Source of the DNA: Candidatus Binatia bacterium
GTDB taxonomy: Bacteria; Desulfobacterota; Binatia; HRBIN30
NCBI GenBank assembly: GCA_026415395.1
Contig: JAOAHD010000010.1
Location: forward strand, 124,001 to 188,000
DNA length: 64,000 bases
Reading direction: 5' to 3'
Numbering within the stretch: position 1 is the stretch's first letter; each line of letters opens with the position of its first letter. Below are positions 26,263 to 36,368 of the stretch, one piece after another. The translations under genes and the position numbers were made by a program. Below the pieces are notes generated by a model. It searched no databases. It saw only the letters and a program-made list of their open reading frames with translations, and was not told the DNA's origin.

Positions 26263-27365
26263 CTTGCCGTTCGCGAGGTACTGCTTGTGCCCGCAGCGCG
26301 CTGCGGCGGGTACACGAGCACCGTGACGATCCGCCGTCCTTGCACGCGCTCGACCACGAACCGAACTCCCTCGAGCTCGACGGATGTTCCCACTTCTGGG
26401 ATCCGCCCTGCCAAACCGAACACCAGGCCTCCGACGGTGTTCCAACTCGCATGCGGTAGTTCGACTCCGAGGAGTTCGTTGAGATCCACAATCGGCAGGC
26501 TCGCCTGGACCCGATACGACCCATCCGGCAGCGGTACGATTTCCGGAGCCTCGTGGTCGAACTCGTCGGCGATCTGACCTACGAGTTCCTCGATCAAGTC
26601 TTCCAAGCTGACCACACCGCTCACCGATCCATACTCGTCGCTCACGACTGCCAAGTGAAACCCGCCTTGCTGCATTTCCTGCAAAAGCTCAGACAGCGGC
26701 TTGGTCTCGGGAACGAACTGTGCTGGGCGGGCGATCTCTTTCACCGGTCGATCACCTTCGCCGCGCATGAGCGCGGCGAGTAGGTCCTTCACATGAACGA
26801 CGCCCTCGGTCCCGTCCAAATCCCACTCAAAAACCGGCGCACGAGACACTCCGTGCTCGAGCATGATCGTCGCCGCACGAGATATCGAGGCATCGGCTGG
26901 TACACCAATGACGTCGGGTCGCGGAACCATGACCTCGCGGACCACCCGGTGAGACAAGCGTGGGGGAGGGTTGGGAAATTTCGCGTCGACCGCAGTTGCA
27001 GCTCTTTCCCCGTCGCTTTGTTCTGCCGCGCCCGTCGCGGTCGGAAACACACTGGGAACGAGCCGCATCCACAGGTGGCCCACGGATGCGAGCAACTTCG
27101 GCTCGTCCGCATTGCCCGTTTCGGCGAGTAAAGCGAGCAGCCGCAGCGCCAGGAGTGGGCTTAGGAGCAACAGCAGGAGGCTGCCGAGCAAGCTGAACAC
27201 CCAGTTTTCAACCCAAGCCTGCAGAATGACTGCCGCGGCCACCGCTAGGGTTCCACACGCAAAGCCAAGCGCTGCCGCCGCACCGACGTGCCAATAAAAG
27301 CGCTGTCCGGTGTTCGTCAATGCTGTTCGTTCCGTGGCCACCTCGTTCCCAACTTCGTGGGCCAT
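26259..27365 (-). CDS. CorC/HlyC-like CBS-domain protein with two N-terminal membrane helices
   Basis: A 368-residue protein. Two hydrophobic helices lie near residues 28-50 and 56-80. These are fewer than in a full CNNM/DUF21 domain. VVREVMVPRPDVIGVPAD then opens a CBS pair with HGVSRAPVFEWDLDGTEGVVHVKDLLAAL and FHLAVVSDEYGSVSGVVSLEDLIEELVG. The C-terminal CorC/HlyC transporter-associated domain contains the GGLVFGLAGRIP loop. Relatives are linked to magnesium or cobalt efflux and bind nucleotides. The gene is 66 bp downstream of the DUF3365 gene and may share its transcript. Confidence 0.8.
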   Translation of the reverse strand: MAHEVGNEVATERTALTNTGQRFYWHVGAAAALGFACGTLAVAAAVILQAWVENWVFSLLGSLLLLLLSPLLALRLLALLAETGNADEPKLLASVGHLWMRLVPSVFPTATGAAEQSDGERAATAVDAKFPNPPPRLSHRVVREVMVPRPDVIGVPADASISRAATIMLEHGVSRAPVFEWDLDGTEGVVHVKDLLAALMRGEGDRPVKEIARPAQFVPETKPLSELLQEMQQGGFHLAVVSDEYGSVSGVVSLEDLIEELVGQIADEFDHEAPEIVPLPDGSYRVQASLPIVDLNELLGVELPHASWNTVGGLVFGLAGRIPEVGTSVELEGVRFVVERVQGRRIVTVLVYPPQRAAGTSSTSRTAS

Positions 27366-27431
27366 CGGCAGCTTCGATTCCTTTCTCGCGACGGACCCGC
27401 CCTCCCATGGTCGGCTGCGGGCACGTACTCC

Positions 27432-28028
27432 TTATTTTGCCTTCTTGACCTCGGCCCACATGAATCCGCGAAACTCGCCCTCGCGAAAACCGACGGCGCG
27501 ATCCTGAGGGTACAACTCCGCCAAAGTCTCTCGCAATTCGGGAGTGAATGCTCGAGGATCACCGTGGCACACGAGACACATGCCGCCGGTCGCAATCGGT
27601 CGCAACACCCCGATCTTGTCCCCCATGTCGACCACCGCCCCTTGCACCTCACTTGCTGGCTTTCCGGCGGCTTTTTCCAAGTAGGGGACGATCCAAGCAC
27701 GCGGGGCGTTGACCGGATTGCGCAGGCGGTGACTCGTGCGCCCCAACTCGATGTTCTGTTCGCGCGCAACGGTATCCGTGATCTCTTGCGCAGCAGCCCG
27801 ACACACCCTTACCGCGCCAACCGCTCCTCCCTCCTGGAGGGCGGCGAGCAGACGGGTTTGTAGGTTTTGCTGCAGCAAGTTCATCGCCCGCTCCGCCGTG
27901 CGTACTTCGGGCCGGATGTCTCGAACGCCATTCGCCTGCGCGCGAGCGAGCTGCCAGGCATCGCCAATAGGGACAACCGCAGCTACGACCGCCAGGGCCC
28001 ACATTGCTCCTGCAAGTGTTTTCCTCAT
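27432..28028 (-). CDS. DUF3365 (Tll0287-like) haem-binding periplasmic protein
   Basis: A 198-residue exported protein. The ATG at 28028 is set by AAGGAGAAG; the frame opens further upstream but without signal character. A signal peptide (ALAVVAAVVPIGDAW) is followed by a helical Tll0287-like sensor domain. A CLVCHG motif (CxxCH, c-type haem attachment) sits about 50 residues from the end. Such domains occur alone or in sensor kinases and are proposed to sense redox or gas. Its position between the RegBA/TlpA group and the metal operon fits a redox theme, but no partner is shown. Confidence 0.78.
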   Translation of the reverse strand: MRKTLAGAMWALAVVAAVVPIGDAWQLARAQANGVRDIRPEVRTAERAMNLLQQNLQTRLLAALQEGGAVGAVRVCRAAAQEITDTVAREQNIELGRTSHRLRNPVNAPRAWIVPYLEKAAGKPASEVQGAVVDMGDKIGVLRPIATGGMCLVCHGDPRAFTPELRETLAELYPQDRAVGFREGEFRGFMWAEVKKAK

Positions 28029-28171
28029 CCTTACTTCTCCTTTGAAATTCCTTGACTTGGTAGCCCGCGACCTGTCGTGCACAACCACGGAGCCGGTGCG
28101 ATCGTTTTCGCCAATATTTTTGAAGCACCGGCAATCACAGGCGTCTTAAGCTGCACTGTCTGGAGGTGCCA

Positions 28172-28609
28172 ATGGAACGAGTGCTGGTGCTGGTGGATGA
28201 CAACGTCAACGCGCGCGTCGTCTGTGAGGTGCTGCTGGACTCCAGGGGCGAAACATGCAGGACTTGCGGTTGCGACCATCTGCGGGACTGCTGCTTTCTC
28301 TTCCAGCACGGTCGAGTTGTCCTGCTGGATGTGAAGCTCGAAGATGAAGCAGCGCGCGACAACTTGCACGACGCGATCCAAGACCTCATTCGCGCCGCGG
28401 CTGACCCGATCCGTGTGGTCGTAGTCACTGAAGAAACATCGCGGCTAGTGCGCTCCGGCTTGAGTGAGGTTGCGGATGTGGTTTTGCACCCGGCAAATGT
28501 CGGTGCCCAACTCCTCACGAAGCTAGACAACCTGCAAAACCAACGAAGCGCTTGGCCATTCACCAACCAAGTCTTCACCCCAACCGAGGGCCGGTCCAGA
28601 GCGACATAG
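28172..28609 (+). CDS. Degenerate receiver-like protein with a cysteine cluster
   Basis: A 145-residue protein. The ATG is preceded by GGAGGTG, an ideal ribosome site. The first strand (RVLVLVDDN) and LLDVKL (Asp53) resemble a response-regulator receiver, and VVVTEE could be the Thr strand. The conserved Lys is absent, since the equivalent strand reads VVLHPANVG. Between the first helix and LLDVKL is a cysteine-rich stretch (Cys29, 32, 34, 40, 41: CxxCxCxxxxxCC). This could bind zinc or be redox-active. No output domain is seen. It is divergent from the DUF3365 gene and sits 130 bp before a metal-uptake operon. A sensor role is inference. Confidence 0.6.
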   Translation: MERVLVLVDDNVNARVVCEVLLDSRGETCRTCGCDHLRDCCFLFQHGRVVLLDVKLEDEAARDNLHDAIQDLIRAAADPIRVVVVTEETSRLVRSGLSEVADVVLHPANVGAQLLTKLDNLQNQRSAWPFTNQVFTPTEGRSRAT

Positions 28610-28739
28610 GGCGTTTCCTTTTCATCTCTTCAGTCCTCCTTGGCGCTAAGCACGCGCCCGGCTCGGCCTGCGATGCGTGTGCGCGTGTGCGTGCCCGCGC
28701 CCTTGCCCGGTAGAGGTCCCGCCGCTAACCGAAGGCGCC

Positions 28740-29150
28740 ATGTCCGACCGTGCAACAGGCCATTTCAAGCTGTTGCGGTTTCCCTCGTACCGAAAGCGGT
28801 TGGGCTTGTTTCTAGCAGCTGTCTTTACCTTGCAAGCACTATCGCTGCTGTTCCACGGGCTGGTGCACACTAAAAGAGGTTGCGGGAAATCGCCGGCAGC
28901 AGACGAAGTGTGGGCAGCAAGCTGCGGCAGCACGAGCAACACTAGCCAGGTTTCGCACGACCCGTTTAGCTGCGCCGCATGCCGTGCCGCACAAGATTCG
29001 GGGCGCTCCAGTTTCGGGCCGATCGTTCTCGTTTCCCTGCCAAATGCGGAGAGGTCTTCCGCGGTCGACGCGACAACCGCACCAGCGGCGCCTGAGCCCC
29101 CCCGGCTTGCAGCGCCCCGAGCTCCTCCGTTGCGAGCTGATCTCGCGTAA
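28740..29150 (+). CDS. Small single-pass membrane protein (DUF2946-like)
   Basis: A 136-residue protein starting at an ATG at 28740. One membrane helix (LGLFLAAVFTLQALSLLFHGLVH) is followed by an exported tail with a HDPFSCAACRAAQDS motif and a Pro/Ala-rich end. The layout of helix, then His and a CxxC in the tail, is that of DUF2946-type proteins, which are often linked to metal uptake. It is the first gene of the apparent operon leading to the outer-membrane and ABC transporter genes. The exact family is uncertain. Confidence 0.55.
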   Translation: MSDRATGHFKLLRFPSYRKRLGLFLAAVFTLQALSLLFHGLVHTKRGCGKSPAADEVWAASCGSTSNTSQVSHDPFSCAACRAAQDSGRSSFGPIVLVSLPNAERSSAVDATTAPAAPEPPRLAAPRAPPLRADLA

Positions 29151-29242
29151 GTTCTGAGAACCGAGGTCAGTGCAGGCCCTCGTCGCTTCTTGGATCAAGA
29201 GGCGATGGGGGGCTGTCTAATCGCTCACAATAGGAGGTCAGT

Positions 29243-30799
29243 ATGCAATGCGGGTCCTTATCCAAACGCCCGCGGTTTGCTCTTGCGAAGGCGTATTTGG
29301 TCACGGCCACCCTAAGCGTAGCTTGGGGGCTCGGCGCACCAGGCATCGCACAGAGCCAAGATCGAGTCCTCGAACGCCTGCAGCGCGAGACCGAGCAGTT
29401 GCGGCAAGGACACGAAGAGCAGGCGAAACGGCTCAAGGCACTCGAGCAGGAACTGCGTGGTTTGCAAGAAAATCAGAGGGCTACGACGAAGGACGCAGCC
29501 GCGCAGGCATTAGACCGAGCTCTCAGCGAAACAGCACCATCGTCTCCCTTGCCAGGCGCGGGGGCCACCTCGGTTTGGTCGACGACGATCGGTGGAACAC
29601 CGTTGCGGCTGCTCGACCTGTCGCTCGACGCCATGGTAGCCGCAGGGGCATCCACCGCGACCGATGCAGAACTCGAAGGTGGGCTGCAAGCTGGGGGGCA
29701 TGACCCGATCCGCAGGGGTTTTACACTGCAACAGGCAGAGCTGTCGCTGATCGGCGCCGTCGACCCATATTTCGTTGGCGAAGCCCACGTGCTGTTCTCG
29801 AGCCACGGTGCAGAACTCGAAGAAGCATTTCTCACCACCACGAGCCTCCCTTGGGGTCTCCAGGTCGAGGCTGGTCACATGTTGACCGAATATGGTCTCC
29901 TGAATCCGCTCCACCCCCATGCGTGGGACTGGATCGATCAACCCGTCATTTTGTCACGCCTGCTCGGTCCCGAAGGTTTACGCTCGCCCGGGGTTCGAGT
30001 CGGCTGGTTAAGTCCTCTGCCCTGGTTTTCCGAGGTGCATCTCGGGGCACAAAATGCCAACGAAGGTGAAACTACGGCCAGTTTCCTCACATCGGAGCCC
30101 GTCGGGGGAAGGCCTGCCACGCGGCTGAGCACTCGTTCGTTGGCAGACCTACTTTACCTTGTGCGCTGGCAAAACTTCTGGAACGTCACCCCGTCGGGCG
30201 GGTTGCTGTTGGGTGCCAACATCCTCCATGGGCCAAACTCCACGGGAAGTGATGGCACCACCTGGATCTACGGGGCCGACTTCAAATACCGCTGGCGTGC
30301 GGAAAACAATTTTCGCGGGTGGCCTTTCTTCTTGCTTCAGGGGGAAGTTCACAAACGAGACTTCACTGCAGCCTACTACTTGCCAGCGAGCGAAGCTGGG
30401 GCACACACCGTAGCCCTTCACGGCTTTGTTCCTCGCCACAGCGATGGGAGCGCGGACATCCCGACCCCGCTCCCCGAAGTCCCGTTACCCGGAGCAATCC
30501 TTCGCGACGTAGGTTTTTACGCCCAAGGCCTTTACGGATTTCGTTATGGATGGGCCGCGGGGCTCCGCTTAGAGTTTGCCAGCGGCAAAGGGCAAAGCCT
30601 TGCCGGACGCGCCTTGGACCCTTTGAGGAGTGACCGCTGGCGTCTTTCGCCGTTACTTGTGTGGCTCCCCACGGAGTACTCGCGCCTGCGGCTCCAGTAC
30701 AACTACGACCGAGCCCAGTTTCTGCCGGACCGTGACGCCCATACCGTCTGGCTCAGTGCCGAAATTCTCTACGGCCGCCATCCTACGCATAAGTACTGA
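29243..30799 (+). CDS. Outer-membrane protein with N-terminal coiled coil, in metal-uptake operon
   Basis: A 518-residue protein with a strong TAGGAGG site. A signal peptide ends near IAQSQ. A coiled coil follows (RLQRETEQLRQGHEEQAKRL...LQENQ, residues ~42-80), as in trimeric or peptidoglycan-tethered porins. The remaining ~400 residues are beta-barrel-like, with many aromatic-ended strands and a C-terminal ILYGRHPTHKY. No TonB box or plug domain is seen. It stands 12 bp before the metal-binding protein gene, which implies a role in letting the metal or a metal complex across the outer membrane. The family is not a named one that I can identify. Confidence 0.65.
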   Translation: MQCGSLSKRPRFALAKAYLVTATLSVAWGLGAPGIAQSQDRVLERLQRETEQLRQGHEEQAKRLKALEQELRGLQENQRATTKDAAAQALDRALSETAPSSPLPGAGATSVWSTTIGGTPLRLLDLSLDAMVAAGASTATDAELEGGLQAGGHDPIRRGFTLQQAELSLIGAVDPYFVGEAHVLFSSHGAELEEAFLTTTSLPWGLQVEAGHMLTEYGLLNPLHPHAWDWIDQPVILSRLLGPEGLRSPGVRVGWLSPLPWFSEVHLGAQNANEGETTASFLTSEPVGGRPATRLSTRSLADLLYLVRWQNFWNVTPSGGLLLGANILHGPNSTGSDGTTWIYGADFKYRWRAENNFRGWPFFLLQGEVHKRDFTAAYYLPASEAGAHTVALHGFVPRHSDGSADIPTPLPEVPLPGAILRDVGFYAQGLYGFRYGWAAGLRLEFASGKGQSLAGRALDPLRSDRWRLSPLLVWLPTEYSRLRLQYNYDRAQFLPDRDAHTVWLSAEILYGRHPTHKY

Positions 30800-30811
30800 A
30801 AGGAGTTCGCC

Positions 30812-31936
30812 ATGGTCGTGTTCAACGATTTGCCAACCACAGAGGTTGCCAGTCCACCATCGCCAAACCGTGGGTTCTCCGTGGGTGTGCCTGGGCAACT
30901 CCTCGCCCTGGGGTTACTGCTGTGTGCTGCGGCCGCACAATCTTTGGCGCAAGAGAGCCTCAAGGTCGTGACCTCGCTTTCCGACTTTGCAAGCATCGCC
31001 CGCCACGTGGGAGGACCATCCGTGGAAGTTTCCTCGCTTACAAAAGGCGGTGAGGATCCGCACTTTGTCGAGGCGAAGCCAAGTTTCGTCAAACTCTTAG
31101 CCGCTGCCGACATCCTGGTCGTTGCAGGCATGGATTTGGAAGTGGGCTATCTACCGTTGCTGCTGAACAACGCGCGCAACGCTCGTGTCCTCCCTGGTCA
31201 AGCCGGCTACGTCGACTGCTCCGTCAACATCGAAAAACTTGAGGTGCCAGCTGGTCCAGTAGATCGCTCCATGGGAGATGTTCATCCCTACGGGAATCCC
31301 CATTACTGGCTGGACCCCATCAACGGCGTCCACATCGCCTGGCGGCTTGCTGCAGTGTTCGCGCAGTTACGGCCGGAGCAGCGCTCGCTGTTCGAGCAAA
31401 ATGCCGCTCAGTTCCAGCAGCAAATTTACACACACTTGGCCGGAGAGGTGCTGGCATCGAAATACGACGTGGGCAAACTCGCACTGCTGCAACATCGCGG
31501 ACAACTTCTTTCCTTTCTCGACACCCAGGGCGACCGTGAGTTTCTGGCCGGTTGGTGGGGCATGCTGCTCCCAAACGCACCGATCCGAGCGGTGGACGAT
31601 CACAATCTTTGGCCCTACTTTGCTCGCCGTTTTGGCATCGCCATCATCGGTCACATGGAGCCGAAGCCGGGGATTCCCCCGACCACCACGCAACTTCAGC
31701 TGTTGGTAACGCTGATGCACCGGGAACACGTCCGCTTGATCTTTTCAGCACCTTACTACGATCCGCGCCACGCGCGGTTTCTCGCCGAGGCAACCGGAGC
31801 AACGATTGTTCCCCTGGCGCATCTGACTGGTAGCCGTCCCGGAACTGAGGACTACATCGAGATGATCGAGTACAACGTGAGGGCGGTGAAAACTGCCTTT
31901 GAAGCGGCGGCGAAAACTCCCGGAGACTCGCGGTGA
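30812..31936 (+). CDS. znuA: ABC metal (Zn/Mn) substrate-binding protein, ZnuA-type
   Basis: A 374-residue periplasmic cluster A-I (cluster 9) binding protein. It starts after AAGGAG. A signal-like segment (LLALGLLLCAAAAQSLA) follows 30 polar residues. Candidate ligands are the His of GGEDPHFVEAKPS, the His of GDVHPYGNPHYWLDP, the His of VDDHNLWPYF and a C-terminal Asp in APYYDPRH. No long His-rich loop, as in classical ZnuA, is present, so zinc versus manganese is not certain. GTGA overlap couples it to the ATPase. Confidence 0.82.
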   Translation: MVVFNDLPTTEVASPPSPNRGFSVGVPGQLLALGLLLCAAAAQSLAQESLKVVTSLSDFASIARHVGGPSVEVSSLTKGGEDPHFVEAKPSFVKLLAAADILVVAGMDLEVGYLPLLLNNARNARVLPGQAGYVDCSVNIEKLEVPAGPVDRSMGDVHPYGNPHYWLDPINGVHIAWRLAAVFAQLRPEQRSLFEQNAAQFQQQIYTHLAGEVLASKYDVGKLALLQHRGQLLSFLDTQGDREFLAGWWGMLLPNAPIRAVDDHNLWPYFARRFGIAIIGHMEPKPGIPPTTTQLQLLVTLMHREHVRLIFSAPYYDPRHARFLAEATGATIVPLAHLTGSRPGTEDYIEMIEYNVRAVKTAFEAAAKTPGDSR

Positions 31937-32694
31937 GAGAATCGGCAAACTCGCTCCCTCCTGCACTCCTCAGCTTGGTCGGAGTCACGGTCGGGTACGG
32001 ACGAGAGCCCGTGCTTCGCGAGGTGAGTTTCACAATCCGGCAGGGAGAGTTCTGGTTCTTCCTCGGTGGAAACGGCGCGGGTAAAACTACTTTAGTGCGG
32101 TCCTTGCTGGGACTACTTGCTCCGCTGGCCGGCCGCATACAGACGCAGTCGAATGGCCCGATTTTTAAGACCGTGGGTTTCGTCCCTCAGCGGTGCGACC
32201 TAAATCAAAGCTTGCCCACCACCGTGCGCGAGTTCGTCGTTCTTGGCCTCGTTGGCCTCAACGTTCGGCGTCAAGAGCGTGCGCGTCGGCTCGCTTGGGC
32301 TCTCGAAACCATCGGTCTCCAAGGTCTCGAGCAGAAGAGCTACTGGGCCTTATCCGGTGGACAACGCCAACGTTGCCTGATCGCTCGGGCGCTTGTACGC
32401 AAGCCTCGCTTACTGATTTTGGACGAGCCCACAACCGGACTGGACCCCCGCGCCGAGCACGCCCTGTTTGAGACCTTGCGGCGGTTACACCAGCAGGAAG
32501 AGCGCACGATTGTCGTAGTGACCCATGACCTCGGCCTTGCCCTCCGCTACGCGACTCACGTTGCCCTTCTACACAACGGGCGTGTCGAAGCGGGACCTGT
32601 CGAGGCAGTGCTCACCCGCGAGCGGCTGCAAGACGTTTTTGGGGCCACGGCTGCGGCAGGATATTTCCGGCCGACGTTAGGACGCCACCCGTGA
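31933..32694 (+). CDS. znuC: ABC metal transporter ATP-binding protein, ZnuC-type
   Basis: A 253-residue ABC ATPase. Walker A is GGNGAGKTTL, the Q-loop region is FVPQRCDL, the signature is LSGGQRQRCLIARAL, Walker B is LLILDEPTTGLD, and the switch is VTHD. It starts at a GTG inside the stop of the binding-protein gene and its own stop overlaps the permease GTG (GTGA), so the three genes are strictly coupled. Confidence 0.87.
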   Translation: MRESANSLPPALLSLVGVTVGYGREPVLREVSFTIRQGEFWFFLGGNGAGKTTLVRSLLGLLAPLAGRIQTQSNGPIFKTVGFVPQRCDLNQSLPTTVREFVVLGLVGLNVRRQERARRLAWALETIGLQGLEQKSYWALSGGQRQRCLIARALVRKPRLLILDEPTTGLDPRAEHALFETLRRLHQQEERTIVVVTHDLGLALRYATHVALLHNGRVEAGPVEAVLTRERLQDVFGATAAAGYFRPTLGRHP

Positions 32695-33536
32695 TCCAAT
32701 CGTTTATCGATTCTTGGCCTCTGTTCCAGAATACGTACATCACCGGCTGGTGCCTTGCTGGGCTCCTCGCCTTGGTTGGCGTGGCGATCGTGGCTCGAGA
32801 TCAAATATTCCTAGGTCTGGCGGTTTCCCAGGCATCTCTTCTCGGAGTTGCCTTCGGCATGTGGCTCCTCGCAACCTGGCCGCATCTGCTCACCGTTGTC
32901 GCGGACGGGGAGTGGTGGCTCTCCCTGAGTGGCATGGCGTTCGCGATGCTCGCAGCCTTGGCCACAAGCCGCGCTCGCCGCCCAGGAAGGGACAGCCCTG
33001 AGGCCATCACCGGCTGGATTTACGCGTTCGCTGGCGGTCTTGCTGTGCTGGTTCTCTCCCGCAGCCCCCACGGTCTGGAGGAGATCCATCGACTGCTGTC
33101 GAGCACCATCATCGGAGCAACGCCGTCCGATGTGCTCGTCTTTGCGGCTCTGCTGGCCGCCACCGCGCTTGCAGCGGTGCGGTGGTACGAACCCATCACG
33201 CTGCTGGTCATGGATGCTGAAATGGCCGGCGCCGTCGGCATTTCCGTCCGCCGCTGGAACATTTGTCTTGCCCTGTGGGGGGCAATCATCATTGGACTGG
33301 CCATGCGTGTTTCGGGCCTGCTCTTCACGTTCGGCTGTCTCATCCTTCCGCCCCTCGTTGCCAAGAACAGTGTGCGCGAAGTTCGGTCGATGTTTTGGGT
33401 CGCACCACTCGTCGCCGTAGTCACGACCTTCTGCGCCTTCATTATCGCTAACCGTTACGATTTTCCTCCAGGACAAGTGGCGGTGGCGCTTCAAGGAGGG
33501 CTGCTTACCCTGAAGTGGGTCTTTCGCCGCGGCTAG
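32691..33536 (+). CDS. znuB: ABC metal transporter permease, ZnuB-type
   Basis: A 281-residue polytopic inner-membrane protein with about eight helices. It matches the ABC-3 family: an early GLLALVGVAIVARDQIFLGLAVSQASLLGVAFGMWL segment (split here over several helices), a cytoplasmic EEIHRLLSSTIIGATPSDV loop and a C-terminal TFGCLILPPLVAKN. It is the last gene of the run and ends before a 197-bp gap with convergent groEL. Confidence 0.85.
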   Translation: MIQSFIDSWPLFQNTYITGWCLAGLLALVGVAIVARDQIFLGLAVSQASLLGVAFGMWLLATWPHLLTVVADGEWWLSLSGMAFAMLAALATSRARRPGRDSPEAITGWIYAFAGGLAVLVLSRSPHGLEEIHRLLSSTIIGATPSDVLVFAALLAATALAAVRWYEPITLLVMDAEMAGAVGISVRRWNICLALWGAIIIGLAMRVSGLLFTFGCLILPPLVAKNSVREVRSMFWVAPLVAVVTTFCAFIIANRYDFPPGQVAVALQGGLLTLKWVFRRG

Positions 33537-33671
33537 GATGCCCTTGTCCGAATCAAAGCAACACGAACCTTTCTCGGGATGTTATCCTGACAAACCTTCA
33601 GTCGGCAGGGCAAACGGGGAGTGCCCGCTCCTTTAAAGCACGCCACCAGCCGAGGTCCTGGGCCCTGGATG

Positions 33672-33704
33672 AAAAAACGGGGCACGCTTTACGAAGCGTG
33701 CCCC
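33672..33704 (-). terminator. Intrinsic terminator of groESL
   Basis: A perfect 11-bp stem (GGGGCACGCTT / AAGCGTGCCCC) with a 4-nt loop lies 30 bp after the groEL stop. On the minus strand it is followed within two bases by a run of six T. This is a textbook Rho-independent terminator for transcripts from groES/groEL. Confidence 0.9.
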
Positions 33705-33733
33705 GTCGAGCGCAGGATCGATCGCCACCCGGA

Positions 33734-35383
<1,650 letters not shown>

Positions 35384-35388
35384 TCAAA

Positions 35389-35682
35389 TTATCCCTCGAT
35401 AACGCCGAGCACGTCGTCCTCCCGAAGGATGAGGTGCTCTTCACCATCCAGCTTGATTTCCGTTCCCGCGTACTTCCCGAAGAGGATCCGATCCCCTGGC
35501 TTGACGCTCACGGGGATCGTCTTCCCGTCCTCCATCCGGCCAGGGCCTACCGCCACTACCTTTCCCTCCTGCGGCTTCTCTTTGGCGGTATCCGGGATGA
35601 TAATTCCGCCCTTGGTCTTTTCCTCTTCCGTGATCCGCTTCACCAAAATACGGTCGTGTAGTGGACGAATCTTCACTGCCAT
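35389..35682 (-). CDS. groS: Co-chaperonin GroES (10 kDa)
   Basis: A 97-residue protein of normal size with [11 protein letters not shown] at the start, a mobile-loop region [18 protein letters not shown], and the C-terminal [19 protein letters not shown]. It caps the GroEL ring. GGAAGGAGGAG precedes its ATG. A perfect hairpin lies in the leader 33-52 bases upstream of the start. Confidence 0.97.
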   Translation of the reverse strand: MAVKIRPLHDRILVKRITEEEKTKGGIIIPDTAKEKPQEGKVVAVGPGRMEDGKTIPVSVKPGDRILFGKYAGTEIKLDGEEHLILREDDVLGVIEG

Positions 35683-35714
35683 TCTCTCCTCCTTCCAGCC
35701 TTTGCTTTCAGCGC

Positions 35715-35734
35715 TTGGCCGCTTGCGCGGCCAA
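35715..35734 (-). promoter_or_regulatory. Perfect hairpin in the groES leader
   Basis: TTGGCCGC-TTGC-GCGGCCAA on the plus strand folds to an 8-bp stem with a 4-nt loop. It lies just upstream of the groES ribosome site. It is not a CIRCE element (TTAGCACTC-N9-GAGTGCTAA), which I did not find. It might be an operator or an mRNA structure in the leader. Confidence 0.45.
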
Positions 35735-35806
35735 TTTGTTGCATTTGCTTCGTACTAGGCAAAATCTCCTAAACCCGCGAAATCTGACTTCGACTGGGTG
35801 AACACC

Positions 35807-35833
35807 AGCGCGCTCGGCACTGCCGAGCGCGCT
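35807..35833. terminator. Hairpin downstream of hsp20
   Basis: An 11-bp perfect stem (AGCGCGCTCGG / CCGAGCGCGCT) with a 5-nt loop lies 32 bp after the hsp20 stop. No T-run follows on the minus strand, so it may act as a weak terminator or processing hairpin that separates hsp20 from groESL. Confidence 0.6.
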
Positions 35834-35864
35834 TTACTATCCCACAGCGACCTGACCTAGCCGC

Positions 35865-36317
35865 TCAGTGGATCGTGATGGGAACCCGTTTGCTCACCAG
35901 CTCCCGCGGCGCCTTCATGGTGATTTCAAGCACCCCGTTGTGGTAGGTCGCTCGGACAGAATCTGCATCCACACCTGGGGGCAACGTTAAACTCCGTTCG
36001 AACCGCCCATACCGAACCTCGCGATAGAACCGGGTCGAACCGTTGCCTTCACGCATCTCCTTGCGCTCGCCCCGGATCGTCAGGCGGTCCCCCTCGACGC
36101 TCACCTCCACGTCCTTCGGGTCAACCCCAGGGAGGTCAGCACGGACGACGTACTCATCCCCTCGGACGAACGACTCTACCGCCGGCGCGAGCGGGCGCTC
36201 AAACGGCCGAACCCACCAGCGATCCTCCTCGCCGAAGAAACGGGCAAACAAATCATCAATCTCGTTGTGCAAGGCTGTCAGTTCGGCAAAGGGACGCCAA
36301 GGAGCTAAGGCCGTCAT
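35865..36317 (-). CDS. Small heat-shock protein Hsp20 (alpha-crystallin family)
   Basis: A 150-residue protein. The ATG at 36317 has GGAGGTGA seven bases upstream. The alpha-crystallin domain runs from about residue 45 (ESFVRGDEYVVRADLPGVDP) to the end, with SVEGDRLTIRGERK and the closing GVLEITMKAP. The C-terminal VPITIH carries the I/V-x-I oligomerisation motif. It holds unfolding proteins for refolding by chaperones such as GroESL, its neighbour. A possible promoter lies upstream with TTGAAA. Confidence 0.95.
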   Translation of the reverse strand: MTALAPWRPFAELTALHNEIDDLFARFFGEEDRWWVRPFERPLAPAVESFVRGDEYVVRADLPGVDPKDVEVSVEGDRLTIRGERKEMREGNGSTRFYREVRYGRFERSLTLPPGVDADSVRATYHNGVLEITMKAPRELVSKRVPITIH

Positions 36318-36368
36318 CGTCGCTTCACCTCCTTTCTGAAAAGGATTAGCCGCAACGCGGCGACCGCC

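Noticed and set aside
28135-28578. Minus-strand frame opposite the Cys-rich receiver
   Set aside because: Ser/Arg/Thr-rich shadow; the plus strand has GGAGGTG and receiver-like strands.
35683-35860. CIRCE operator upstream of groES
   Set aside because: Neither TTAGCACTC nor GAGTGCTAA is present; the palindromes there have other sequences.
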